A stretch of DNA of 64,000 nucleotides from Brevibacillus brevis (GTDB lineage: Bacteria; Bacillota; Bacilli; Brevibacillales; Brevibacillaceae): positions 5,934,001 through 5,998,000 of the forward strand of contig NZ_CP041767.1 in NCBI RefSeq assembly GCF_022026395.1, read 5' to 3'. A program made the position numbers and the translations under genes. The notes beneath the pieces are model-generated. The model worked only from the letters and a program-made list of their open reading frames with translations, ran no database searches and was not told the DNA's origin. This document shows, in pieces, positions 9,660 to 17,810 of the stretch. Within the stretch, counting starts at the first letter, position 1, and each line of letters opens with the position of its first letter.

Positions 9660-9899
9660 GCTTGCACTCCTCTCCCTCACTTTTGTCCCATGACTCGAAG
9701 GAAAACAACATATGCTTTTGCCTATGTCAGATAAGCTTGGGAGGTTCCCTTTCTTCATCAGTTCCGTCATTTTTTGCCACAATGGGGCGAATCGTTACAA
9801 TAATCTTCCCACTTGAGCGTAACAAAGCGATATAATAAAGCGTCTAACGAATTGGCTAATGTATTAAGCAAATCTATACTTGTCGGAGGATTGGCAAAA

Positions 9900-11522
9900 A
9901 TGAAGGTACGCAAGTGGTTTATGCTTTTGCTAATGTTCGTACTATGTATTCCAACGATGGGGATATCCGTGCAGGCCGCGCAGACACCCTCTGGCATCAG
10001 CATCTATTTGGACGGGCAACAAATCAAAAGTGACGTCGCTCCGTACATTGTTCCAAAAGCAGACGTAACGATGGTCCCAATGCGGGTGATCGGTGAAAAT
10101 CTGGGAGCCGAAGTAAATTGGGAGCCAAAGTCTCAAACCGCAACGATCAGTAAGCAAGATACCTTGTTGTCGCTGACGGTTAATCAAAAGAACGCTCTCG
10201 TGAACAACAATAGCGTCCCACTCGATGCTTCTGTTCAGAACAAACAAGGAAGAATTATGGTTCCGCTGCGTTTTGTCTCTGAGCAGTTGGGCCTTACGGT
10301 AAAATGGGAAGACAAAACAAGAACCATTCGCCTGCAAAGCGGAAACGTCGCTACCATGACGCCGCCGCCACAGGATGTATTGAGTGAGACTGGCGGTATG
10401 GAACCAGGCACACCTGTGGTGACAAACGGAGATTTGCGCGGGGTATGGATATCTACGGTCTACAACTTGGACTGGCCTTCTTCTGGTTCTTACGGAAACC
10501 CAGCAAAGCAACAACAAGAATACATACAGCTGCTCGATGAGCTACAAGCGATGGGAATGAACGCTGCTTTCGTGCAAGTTCGCCCATCTGGAGATGCTTT
10601 GTATCCTTCTACGCTCACACCATGGTCGAGATTTTTGACGGGAACTCCAGGGAAAGATCCTGGATACGACCCCCTTGCTTTTATGGTAGAAGAAACGCAT
10701 AGACGCGGGATGCAATTCCATGCTTGGTTCAACCCGTTCCGTGCCACTACAGATGCAAAAACAGACCAATTGCCAGCAAATCACGTGATCAAGCAGCACC
10801 CTGACTGGATTGTGAATGCCAACAAAAAGCTGTACATCAACCCGGGTGTTCCGGCGGCACGTCAGCAAATTATCAATGAAGTAATGGAAGTCGTGCAGCG
10901 CTACGACATCGATGGTGTCCATCTGGATGATTATTTCTATCCTTCCAATGTCGCCTTTGCAGACGATGCAGCATTCAAGGCTTTTAACAGCAAAAATATC
11001 GTGTCCAAAGCAGACTGGCGCCGCGATAATATCAATCAGTTTGTTCAACAATTGAATCAGTCCATCAAGAGCGTCAAGCCTCACATTCAGTTCGGGGTCA
11101 GTCCATTCGGTGTATGGCGTAACAGCAACGTCGATCCGACTGGCTCCGATACAAAAGCTGGCGTTACTGCTTATGACCACATGTTTGCCGATGTGCGCAC
11201 ATGGATTCAACAAGGATGGATTGATTATGTAACTCCACAAATTTATTGGAGCTTTTCCTTCGCCCCTGCCCAATACGACAAGCTCGTTACTTGGTGGGCA
11301 AACGAAGTACAAGGGACGAACGTCAAGCTCTACATCGGTCACTCCCCTTACAAGCTGGGAACGGCTGAGGCTGGCTGGCAAAGTGCCCAGGAGATTATCA
11401 ACCAGTTGAATTTCAACGCGATGGTTCCTCAGGTCCAGGGCAGCATTTTCTTTAGTGCCAAGGACTTGCGAAAAAATCCATTAGGTCTCCTCCCAGCTCT
11501 TAGCAGTTATTACAACCGCTAG
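9900..11522 (+). CDS. Secreted GHL10-family glycosidase with copper-amine-oxidase-like N-terminal domain
   Basis: A 540-residue secreted protein. A signal peptide (about 1-27) precedes a stalk-type copper-amine-oxidase N-terminal domain (about 30-140, two copies of the V-P-M/L-R-x-x/F pattern: TMVPMRVIGENLG and IMVPLRFVSEQLG). The catalytic part (about 175-540) is a GHL10/DUF187 TIM barrel, recognised by LRGVWISTVYNLDWP, FVQVRPSGDALYPS, FHAWFNPFRA, GVHLDDYFYP and FGVSPFGVWRN. The family contains YngK-like enzymes thought to act on wall-type glycans. ATG at 9900 is chosen because GGAGGA lies 9 bases upstream. It appears monocistronic, ending in a bidirectional terminator. Confidence 0.9.
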   Translation: MKVRKWFMLLLMFVLCIPTMGISVQAAQTPSGISIYLDGQQIKSDVAPYIVPKADVTMVPMRVIGENLGAEVNWEPKSQTATISKQDTLLSLTVNQKNALVNNNSVPLDASVQNKQGRIMVPLRFVSEQLGLTVKWEDKTRTIRLQSGNVATMTPPPQDVLSETGGMEPGTPVVTNGDLRGVWISTVYNLDWPSSGSYGNPAKQQQEYIQLLDELQAMGMNAAFVQVRPSGDALYPSTLTPWSRFLTGTPGKDPGYDPLAFMVEETHRRGMQFHAWFNPFRATTDAKTDQLPANHVIKQHPDWIVNANKKLYINPGVPAARQQIINEVMEVVQRYDIDGVHLDDYFYPSNVAFADDAAFKAFNSKNIVSKADWRRDNINQFVQQLNQSIKSVKPHIQFGVSPFGVWRNSNVDPTGSDTKAGVTAYDHMFADVRTWIQQGWIDYVTPQIYWSFSFAPAQYDKLVTWWANEVQGTNVKLYIGHSPYKLGTAEAGWQSAQEIINQLNFNAMVPQVQGSIFFSAKDLRKNPLGLLPALSSYYNR

Positions 11523-11531
11523 ATAAATAGC

Positions 11532-11588
11532 AAAACCCCCGAATACTCGTAGCAGAGCATACTTGCTACATGTGTTTCGGGGGTTTTT
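11532..11588. terminator. Bidirectional terminator between convergent genes
   Basis: AAAACCCCCGAA and TTCGGGGGTTTTT flank an internal TAGCA/TGCTA pairing. Both strands end in a T run, serving the glycosidase and the siderophore-binding gene. Confidence 0.9.
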
Positions 11589-11592
11589 GCTT

Positions 11593-12513
11593 CTACGTTA
11601 GTTTTTCTACTATGAACTCGAGTTGCGCTTCCAGGGAGATCGGGTCATTAAAATAGGAGCCTTTCTGATCAATCTGAAAAACCTTGTTATTTTTTACTGC
11701 CGACAAGCCCTTCCAAACGTTTGTACTATAGACATCCTCCGGATTGGCGTCATCTCCGGACCATGCACTGGTAAAAATGTAGTCTCCTGCAAAGTCCGGC
11801 AGTGTTTCAAGCGAGACCCCCGCCCAGCCAGTATTGCTATCAATGGCTTCTTTTTGTATGGCATTTGGAGCCTTCAACTGGAACTCCCCGTAAATGATGT
11901 CTCCACCCCTTCCGAAGTTGTGCCCAAACGCATAAATCCCCTTGGCGTATGGCTGCAGAATCGAAACGGTTTTATCTCCTACCGCTGCTTGCACCTTAGG
12001 TTTTGCCTCACCTATTTTCTTGTCCCATTTAGCAATCCACTCATTTGCCTTGTCTTCTCTTCCTGTCATTTTGCCAAACTCCCGCAGTTCTTCGCGGATT
12101 GGCTTCTTACCGTATTGAATCACTACCGTTGGAGCTATTTTGGTGAACTGCTCGATATTTTTATCCCCTTCAAACACAATTAGTAAATCAGGATTTATCG
12201 TCAGTACTTTTTCTACCGATGTTCCGTCGCCCACGCTTTCGATACCGCCCAGCTTCCCTTTAAAATACCGGTTTCCCATAGCATGGTCCGTGATACCGAT
12301 AGGCTTGATCCCCAGCGTCAGAAAATGTCCAACATAGCTGTCCGCAAGTATCACAGCCCGTTTTGGGTCCTTAGGAATTCTCACTGTGCCATTAAACGCC
12401 TCGTAGGTGATATATTCATTGTTATTCTCGTTACCTGACTTTTCTTGCGCAGGTTGAGCAGTTGGATTGGCTGGTGTCTGTCCGCAGGCCGATAACATGC
12501 TGATCATGACCAT
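11593..12513 (-). CDS. Siderophore ABC transporter substrate-binding protein, 5' end apparently frameshifted
   Basis: About 306 residues of a FhuD/FeuA-type periplasmic-binding-fold lipoprotein, which captures ferric siderophore for an ABC importer (no permease genes are nearby). The body is intact (RAVILADSYVGHFLTLGI, INPDLLIVFEG, TGREDKANEW, GGDIIYGE), and a lipobox LSAC is present. The signal peptide is not: the in-frame sequence reaches only MVMISMLSAC before an upstream stop, with no positive charges and no ribosome site. A +1 frame starting at 12546 reads MGISKLFMPL and would fuse well to IMVMISMLSAC if one base were different. No Fur box is visible, and a duplicated terminator segment starts only a few bases upstream. 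A pseudogene, or an assembly error at one base, is likely. Confidence 0.7.
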   Translation of the reverse strand: MVMISMLSACGQTPANPTAQPAQEKSGNENNNEYITYEAFNGTVRIPKDPKRAVILADSYVGHFLTLGIKPIGITDHAMGNRYFKGKLGGIESVGDGTSVEKVLTINPDLLIVFEGDKNIEQFTKIAPTVVIQYGKKPIREELREFGKMTGREDKANEWIAKWDKKIGEAKPKVQAAVGDKTVSILQPYAKGIYAFGHNFGRGGDIIYGEFQLKAPNAIQKEAIDSNTGWAGVSLETLPDFAGDYIFTSAWSGDDANPEDVYSTNVWKGLSAVKNNKVFQIDQKGSYFNDPISLEAQLEFIVEKLT

Positions 12514-12583
12514 AATAAGGGCATAAAGAGCTTGCTAATGCCCATCTTTTTCGTTCTTCGAGATACCCTTTTTACAATCCATC

Positions 12584-12613
12584 AAAAAAATGCCGCGAAG
12601 CAGTTCGCGACAT
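12584..12613 (-). terminator. Terminator copy A of a triplicated hairpin
   Basis: On the minus strand TGTCGCGAACTGCTTCGCGGCA is followed by seven T. It lies downstream of the 12713-13117 gene. Confidence 0.85.
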
Positions 12614-12712
12614 TGGTAGCTATGTTTATTTTTTGGGGGAGAGGGCCCTTATATTTACATAAGGGGAGTTGAGACTTTGAATGGTGAGTTGTGCCGCAGT
12701 TACCTTACCGAC

Positions 12713-13117
12713 TTATTTGGTTACTTTGTGGAGACCGAACAGCATGAGGACATCATTATCGCTAGTCTCATACTCTTTCACTTCACCTTTAAAGGAAGTT
12801 TCTTTGACAATAATCTTGCTGCCTGTCGCATTTGGTTTCATTTCAATGATATGTGAAGATAGATTAAGATCGTCTGCCTTGATACCTAACTTCTCGGAGA
12901 GATCCTTAACCGTAGCCTTGAAATCACCTAATTTACTGTCTTTAATGGTTACTCCCTGGCCATCCTCAGAAAAAACGAATGAAATTCTGAGGTCTAGGTT
13001 ACTTTTTTCCTCTACGTTTGCTTTTGCATCTGCCGTTGTGGTTGCATACGGTATAACAGTCCCAATCACCCCAGTAAGTAACAAAGCTGATGCAGTCGTC
13101 ATCCATTTCTTTTTCAT
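12713..13117 (-). CDS. Small secreted protein of unknown function
   Basis: A 134-residue protein with a clear signal peptide (MKKKWMTT, then a hydrophobic core, cleavage near TADAKA) and a mature domain of about 100 residues rich in Lys, Asp and beta-strand patterns. I do not recognise a family. An AAGGAG site lies 9 bases before the ATG. It is preceded and followed by copies of the same terminator, so it is probably transcribed alone. It lies between the sigma/anti-sigma pair and the siderophore-binding gene and could be a target of either regulon; nothing in the sequence decides this. Confidence 0.72.
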   Translation of the reverse strand: MKKKWMTTASALLLTGVIGTVIPYATTTADAKANVEEKSNLDLRISFVFSEDGQGVTIKDSKLGDFKATVKDLSEKLGIKADDLNLSSHIIEMKPNATGSKIIVKETSFKGEVKEYETSDNDVLMLFGLHKVTK

Positions 13118-13289
13118 TGGTCTCGCTCCTTTTTATTTCCTTTTTTGTTTGCAAGTAAATCTCTTACTCTCTTACTTGCTAAATCTAGGGTAAGAGGAAA
13201 TGTTAAAAAAAATTGTGGGGTAAAGCTAAAATTTTCCTTAATTCATCGTGCATCACTCGTTCTCCGAGATACCATTTACAACCCGTCAC

Positions 13290-13320
13290 AAAAAAATGCC
13301 GCGAAGCATGTTCGCGACAT
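13290..13320 (-). terminator. Terminator copy B of a triplicated hairpin
   Basis: On the minus strand TGTCGCGAACATGCTTCGCGGCA is followed by a T run. It lies directly after the anti-sigma gene. About 30 bp on its T side also match copy A. Confidence 0.87.
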
Positions 13321-13328
13321 TGATAGCT

Positions 13329-14264
13329 TTATTTTTTCGGCATCATGGCATTTACAAACTCGCTGATGTTTCCTTTGGTCAATACATCCCCAGTCGCGAC
13401 TACTTCGTACTGCATCTTCTTGCCAGCGTACTCCATCACCCAAACGATGTTCTTTTCAACCCCGTCTTTACTAGCTTCTTCTGTATACAGCACTTCGATT
13501 TGTCCTACTTTAACTACCTCTTTTTGCTGTTCATCCTGATTTATCACATAAGTGGTACTGTCTTCTACATCTTCATAATTGGAGATGTTCAAATTTAAAT
13601 AGCTTTTCCCAGACCTATATGTCGCATATAGCGTATCTAGCTCATTTGTCCATTCCAATGGCTGAATAACATATTCTTTCTTCTCTTGCTCTGCCTTTTT
13701 GTACAAAGCTTCCTTGTCATACTCTCTCTTGATGTCAAATGTGAGGTTGGCATCTTCAAAGGAATAACCCCCTGGCAATGTCTCAGGCACAAATATATGA
13801 TCTCCCACTTTCTTGCGTAGATCGGCCAAATTGGCAAATTCAAATGCTTTATAGAGTGTTGCAACCGCTTTTTTGGGATTGTGGTCGGCGATATAAACGG
13901 CTGCAGCAGTTCCAGGCTCCATGCTTCTAGTAATTTCTGAACGTTTATCTTGATATTTCTTTGTTTCAGGGTCTAATTCTTTTACAATTTTCGGTTCCCC
14001 CGGGATTTGGGAGATATCTTTCTGCTGATAAATAACTTCGCCTTTTTCATCCTTCAACTGATAGAACTGGACAGCAGCATAACCCGATGAAATACTTGCG
14101 ATCAAACCAATGGCAACTAATATGCTTACCTTGTACTTCACAAAAAATCTCTCCTTCTCTCGTTTGATTTTTGTCATTACTTGATGGCTAATATCAATCT
14201 CCTGCGGGATACGCGGGTCGTTGAACAGGTCCTTAATACTCTCGTGCGATTTGTTTCGACTCAT
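13329..14264 (-). CDS. Membrane-anchored anti-sigma-type protein (DUF4367-like)
   Basis: A 311-residue protein with a short cytoplasmic N-terminus (about 1-42), one transmembrane helix (about 44-66) and a large extracytoplasmic domain. The C-terminal 190 residues (HIFVPETLPGGYSFEDANL, YLNLNISNYED, EVLYTEEASKDG) resemble the DUF4367 domain often found in proteins paired with ECF sigma factors. Its start overlaps the end of the sigma-factor gene by 32 bases, which implies translational coupling. By position it is the probable anti-sigma factor. No zinc-finger HxxxCxxC motif is visible in the N-terminus, so the mode of sigma binding is not the classical ZAS type. Confidence 0.8.
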   Translation of the reverse strand: MSRNKSHESIKDLFNDPRIPQEIDISHQVMTKIKREKERFFVKYKVSILVAIGLIASISSGYAAVQFYQLKDEKGEVIYQQKDISQIPGEPKIVKELDPETKKYQDKRSEITRSMEPGTAAAVYIADHNPKKAVATLYKAFEFANLADLRKKVGDHIFVPETLPGGYSFEDANLTFDIKREYDKEALYKKAEQEKKEYVIQPLEWTNELDTLYATYRSGKSYLNLNISNYEDVEDSTTYVINQDEQQKEVVKVGQIEVLYTEEASKDGVEKNIVWVMEYAGKKMQYEVVATGDVLTKGNISEFVNAMMPKK

Positions 14265-14820
14265 CGTGAGCTGACCCTCCCTTCCCTAAAGGAGAATAAG
14301 CGGATCGGAACTTCGATGCCGTACGCTCGAATTTTTTGCGCAGACTCGCAGCGTTTTTGTTCATGATCAAGGAAATTTCCTCGTACGTCTTTTCTTCCAC
14401 GCCTCGCAGCAAGAGAAGCGTTCTTTCCTCTACCGAGAGTGTCTGCATGGCAAGAAATACATCCTCACTAAAATAAACATTTTCAATATGCAGCTCGATG
14501 TCTGATTGAGACTCTTTGTCCTGCATCAAAAATGGCAACAACTTTGTCCATTTCCTTTTTCTGATGAGATCGATGCAGTGGTGATAGGCAATTTTATAAA
14601 GCCAAGCTGCGAACGGCATAATTGGACTGTATTTTTTCAAATTGCGATAAGCCTTGAAGAAGACCTCCTGTGCGGCATCTTCCGCTTCGCATCGATTCCC
14701 CAAGATGTGATAGCAGTAGTGAAATATCGGGGTTTGGTAGCTTTTCATAATGATAGCGTAGCGGTCATCCGCTCCCTGAATGATCTCATCCACGAGTTCT
14801 TCTATCTGTTTCGTGTCCAC
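14233..14820 (-). CDS. ECF-type RNA polymerase sigma factor
   Basis: A 195-residue sigma-70 family factor. Region 2 is visible as ILGNRCEAEDAAQEVFFKAY and AWLYKIAYHHCIDLIRKRK. Region 4 is visible as LSVEERTLLLLRGVEEKTYEEI followed by a helix-turn-helix. The GTG at 14820 is chosen because AAGGAGG lies 5 bases upstream; the frame remains open far beyond, into the nitric oxide synthase gene. The cognate regulator overlaps its 3' end. The stimulus and target promoters cannot be read from the sequence. Confidence 0.9.
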   Translation of the reverse strand: MDTKQIEELVDEIIQGADDRYAIIMKSYQTPIFHYCYHILGNRCEAEDAAQEVFFKAYRNLKKYSPIMPFAAWLYKIAYHHCIDLIRKRKWTKLLPFLMQDKESQSDIELHIENVYFSEDVFLAMQTLSVEERTLLLLRGVEEKTYEEISLIMNKNAASLRKKFERTASKFRSAYSPLGKGGSAHDESKQIAREY

Positions 14821-14880
14821 TCTCTCCCTCCTTTCAACTGGTATAACGCACCATAACACCCTGTATGTGACATCGCACGC

Positions 14881-14911
14881 AAAAAAATGCCGCGAAGCAT
14901 GTTCGCGACAT
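14881..14911 (-). terminator. Terminator copy C of a triplicated hairpin
   Basis: The same hairpin as copy B (TGTCGCGAACATGCTTCGCGGCA plus seven T on the minus strand), 10 bases after the nitric oxide synthase stop codon. Confidence 0.88.
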
Positions 14912-14920
14912 TGGAAGACC

Positions 14921-16018
14921 TTATTTTTTGCCGAGCTCCGGCTTGTCTTGGTAAAAGAAATTCGGCGTATGGACTGTGTTGTCGTACAGACTGTGAAAAA
15001 TGTGTGTAGCTGTTCCGGAGATCGGTGGAACCAGCCATGTCCAGTCACCAGTAACGGCTCGACCACATTTCTCTTCTCTTTCCTCAAATCGCTTGAATTG
15101 CTGGCTCGCTGTATGGTGATCGACAATCGATACTCCTTTTTCCTTGAAGGAATGCAGGACGGCTACGTTCAGCTCGATAAGCGCTTTGTCTCTCCACAGC
15201 GTCACTTCCCTACTCGTATCAAGCCCCATGACCTCTGCGACCTTTGGCAGCATGTTATATCGCTCTTGATCGGCAAAATTGCGCGCACCGATCTCCGTTC
15301 CCATGTACCAGCCGTTAAAAGGCGCAGCCAAATAGTCGATACCGCCAATCTCCATGCGCATATTCGAAACAATAGGAACCCCGTACCATTGCAATTCCAA
15401 GTCAGCAAAGCCCGGCAAATCAGGATGCACGATCGGCACCTCCAAGACCAGCTCCTGAGGAATCTCAAAAAACTGCGGCGTCCGATCTCCAATTTGCACG
15501 ACAAGCGGCAAAACGTCGTAGTTTGTGCCTTTCCCTTGCCATCCCAAGCTCTCACATAGCTTCGTCAGCGAAAGCGAAACTGGATCACCCAATACGCCGT
15601 ACTCTGTCTCGTATCCCGCGTAGCGAATCAGTTGGTCATTCCAGATGCGCATGGGGAGTCTGCCTGCTACAGCAGGTGCAAATACCGTAATGGTCGGGCG
15701 AATTTTCCCTCCATTGGTGGCAAAGTCGATGTGGCGGAGCATGGCCTGCGCCATCTCTTCTTCTGTTTCGACATGCCGCTCATCTATCACCACTAACGAT
15801 TCCCAAAAGAATCGCCCAATACATCGATTGCTATTGCGCCAGGCCATTTTTGCTCCATGACGAAGCTCCTCGGCCGTATGCTCATAGTATCCCTGCTGAT
15901 GAATCAGCTGTCGTACTTCTTGCAGTCGTTGCTCGGTTTCGTCCGTTGTCTTGTCCAGTTCACGATAGCATGTCCGGATAAATTGCTCTGCCGCTTCCAT
16001 CAATTGAATTGGTTCCAT
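14921..16018 (-). CDS. nos: Nitric oxide synthase oxygenase
   Basis: A 365-residue bacterial NOS, which converts L-arginine to citrulline and nitric oxide with electrons from general flavodoxin-type reductases. Only the oxygenase domain is present, as usual in Bacillales. The heme-ligating Cys66 lies in WRNSNRCIGR; the substrate-binding Glu lies in WYMGTEIGARNF; WTWLVPPISG near the C-terminus belongs to the pterin/dimer region. The length matches the family. The ribosome site is AGAGGG just before the ATG. It has its own terminator copy, so it is probably monocistronic. Known roles in Bacillus are protection from oxidative stress and antibiotics. It is divergent from the SLH protein. Confidence 0.96.
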   Translation of the reverse strand: MEPIQLMEAAEQFIRTCYRELDKTTDETEQRLQEVRQLIHQQGYYEHTAEELRHGAKMAWRNSNRCIGRFFWESLVVIDERHVETEEEMAQAMLRHIDFATNGGKIRPTITVFAPAVAGRLPMRIWNDQLIRYAGYETEYGVLGDPVSLSLTKLCESLGWQGKGTNYDVLPLVVQIGDRTPQFFEIPQELVLEVPIVHPDLPGFADLELQWYGVPIVSNMRMEIGGIDYLAAPFNGWYMGTEIGARNFADQERYNMLPKVAEVMGLDTSREVTLWRDKALIELNVAVLHSFKEKGVSIVDHHTASQQFKRFEEREEKCGRAVTGDWTWLVPPISGTATHIFHSLYDNTVHTPNFFYQDKPELGKK

Positions 16019-16260
16019 ATTACCCTCTTTTCACGCTGAAGGGTGTCACTTCGCTGTTATTTTCTTCATCGTAGAATTTTGTTACCTACATTATAAAATT
16101 ACTCATGCTTGATTACCAATCATGTAGGCATATGGACACATATCTGTAAGAAACACTTACGGAAAAGCTCTCCTAGTTCAAAAGTTGTAACGTCACGGTC
16201 TTTTCGCCGATGAAATAAATAAAGATTACCCAGAGTAGGTAAAGAAAGGCAGGAAGGGAT

Positions 16261-17121
16261 ATGAAACGCCTCATCCTCTTATTAGCACTTATTATTGGAC
16301 TAACGACCTTTCAGCAACCTGTAGCACTGGCAGCACCAGCATTTAAAGATGTCGATCCCAAGCAATATGGCTGGGCAATGGACGCTATCTCCTTCATGGT
16401 AGACAAGGGGGTCGTCAGCGGCTATCCCGATGGAAGCTTTCAGCCGGGAAGATGGGTGGACAAAGCTGAAATGACGGTGATGATCTATCGCCTGTTTGAT
16501 CGCTACAGACCTTTCGATCCGAATGGTTACTTTTACGTTTCGGATTATTATCATATTACGCACTTTGCTGATGTACCAAAAAACCACTGGGCCTATCAGG
16601 AGATTAGTTCAATTGTGACGAGGAATTGGCGGAATGTAGTTTTTCCTTCACCGGAAGGTTACACCTTCTATCCAGACTCCAAATTGAATCGCATCGGTAC
16701 AGTTAACGTCCTCCCTGTTTTATGGCTTGAAGCGCTTGACGAAACAGACGACACCTCTATCTTTGGGATCACTTCTACCTTGCGAGATATTCCAGTCATC
16801 ATTACCTCCGATACGGATTTATCATCCATAGATGATTTTCTCTCAGATGGTCGCTCCTATGAAGATGGGAAAAACCAGACTAACACACTCTTTCCCCTTC
16901 TTGTCTTGAAAAAAGGAGACGAACACCGCTTCTATGACATCTACAGTGGAGAAACAGCTTACAAAATCGCCCTCTTGCAACAAAAAGGGGTCATGACTGC
17001 ATGGAATGGAGAGTTTGAGCCTAACGAAATGCTAACCCGCGCAGAAGCAGTAACGATTTTGTACAGAATGTATATGAGCATGAAGGAATCAGGCTATGTA
17101 GACCTATACTCGAGCAAATAG
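16261..17121 (+). CDS. Secreted SLH-domain protein
   Basis: A 286-residue protein with a signal peptide (about 1-24), a first S-layer-homology motif directly after it (FKDVDPKQYGWAMDAISFM, GYPDGSFQPG, KAEMTVMIYRLF), a second SLH-like stretch with FADVPKNHWAYQEI (about 102-115), and a C-terminal one (IALLQQKGVMTAWNGEFEPNE, LTRAEAVTILYRMY). SLH motifs bind secondary wall polymer. No separate enzymatic domain is recognised, so it may be mainly a wall-associated structural protein. AGGAAGG lies 4-5 bases before the ATG. Confidence 0.87.
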   Translation: MKRLILLLALIIGLTTFQQPVALAAPAFKDVDPKQYGWAMDAISFMVDKGVVSGYPDGSFQPGRWVDKAEMTVMIYRLFDRYRPFDPNGYFYVSDYYHITHFADVPKNHWAYQEISSIVTRNWRNVVFPSPEGYTFYPDSKLNRIGTVNVLPVLWLEALDETDDTSIFGITSTLRDIPVIITSDTDLSSIDDFLSDGRSYEDGKNQTNTLFPLLVLKKGDEHRFYDIYSGETAYKIALLQQKGVMTAWNGEFEPNEMLTRAEAVTILYRMYMSMKESGYVDLYSSK

Positions 17122-17144
17122 AAGAACAAACTTGTTACTCCCAT

Positions 17145-17198
17145 AAAAACACCTACTCAGCCCCCTCCAGTACATCAACTGGCATGGAGGTGTTTTTA
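17145..17198. terminator. Bidirectional terminator between SLH gene and glpP
   Basis: AAAACACCT pairs with AGGTGTTTT, with an inner CCTCCAGTAC/ACTGG-CATGGAGG stem. T runs lie on both sides. Confidence 0.8.
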
Positions 17199-17242
17199 TG
17201 CAGATGAAAAAAAGACAGGTGCTTCCACACCTGCCCATTCTC

Positions 17243-17809
17243 CTAAACCGTCATATGATTCCACATCTCCGACTTACTCAATGAAACAGCATCTGCTCCA
17301 CCCTTCAACGCTTCATTGACCTGCTCCATATTCCAAATCAGCCCGCCCAAAATAATCGGCTGCGACAAATGCTCCTTGATATACGAAATAATAGACGGCG
17401 CTATCCCCGGCATGATTTCAATCGCATCCGGCTGGTTTTCCAAGACGTTTTTGATCGTCGTCGTGAGAGAGGTCGAATCGATCAAAAAGACTCGCTGGAT
17501 CGTCAGCATCCCTTCCTTTTTGGCCGCGCGAATCATCGGTCCTTTGGTAGTGACAATGCCTGTTGGTTGGATATAGGTGGACAAGAAACGAAAAGCCTCT
17601 TTGTCATTGGACAAGCCATTCATGAGGTCTGTGTGCAAAAAAATCGGCTTGCTCGACTGACGGATGGTTTCAGCTTCCTCCATCAGCTTGGTCAGCTTTC
17701 CGTACATCAACAGGATCGCACAAGCTCTGGACGCCATCGCCTCTCCCAAGCGATCCTGTTCGGTTGCTGCAATAACCGGATTCGTTTTCAAAATCGTTTG
17801 CATGTCCAT
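17243..17809 (-). CDS. glpP: Glycerol-3-phosphate-responsive antiterminator GlpP
   Basis: A 188-residue RNA-binding antiterminator. In Bacillus subtilis GlpP binds glycerol-3-phosphate and suppresses a terminator in the leader of glp transcripts. Conserved family segments are visible: MQTILKTNPVIAA, FLHTDLMNGLSND, GIVTTKGPMIRAAKK, IQRVFLIDS, DAIEIMPGIAPSII and PIILGGLIWNMEQV. It is the last gene of the glycerophosphodiester operon; AGGAGG lies within the end of the preceding gene and only one base separates stop and start. The operon leader at 25816-25891 carries a large terminator hairpin, a candidate target, so the system would be autoregulated. Confidence 0.95.
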   Translation of the reverse strand: MDMQTILKTNPVIAATEQDRLGEAMASRACAILLMYGKLTKLMEEAETIRQSSKPIFLHTDLMNGLSNDKEAFRFLSTYIQPTGIVTTKGPMIRAAKKEGMLTIQRVFLIDSTSLTTTIKNVLENQPDAIEIMPGIAPSIISYIKEHLSQPIILGGLIWNMEQVNEALKGGADAVSLSKSEMWNHMTV

Positions 17810-17810
17810 G

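Noticed and set aside
12552..13320. Remnant of an insertion sequence around the duplicated terminator
   Set aside because: No transposase fragment, no clear terminal inverted repeats and no target-site duplication; a local duplication is enough.
14780..15559. Plus-strand 259-codon frame opposite nitric oxide synthase
   Set aside because: Shadow of the conserved nos gene; no recognisable domain.
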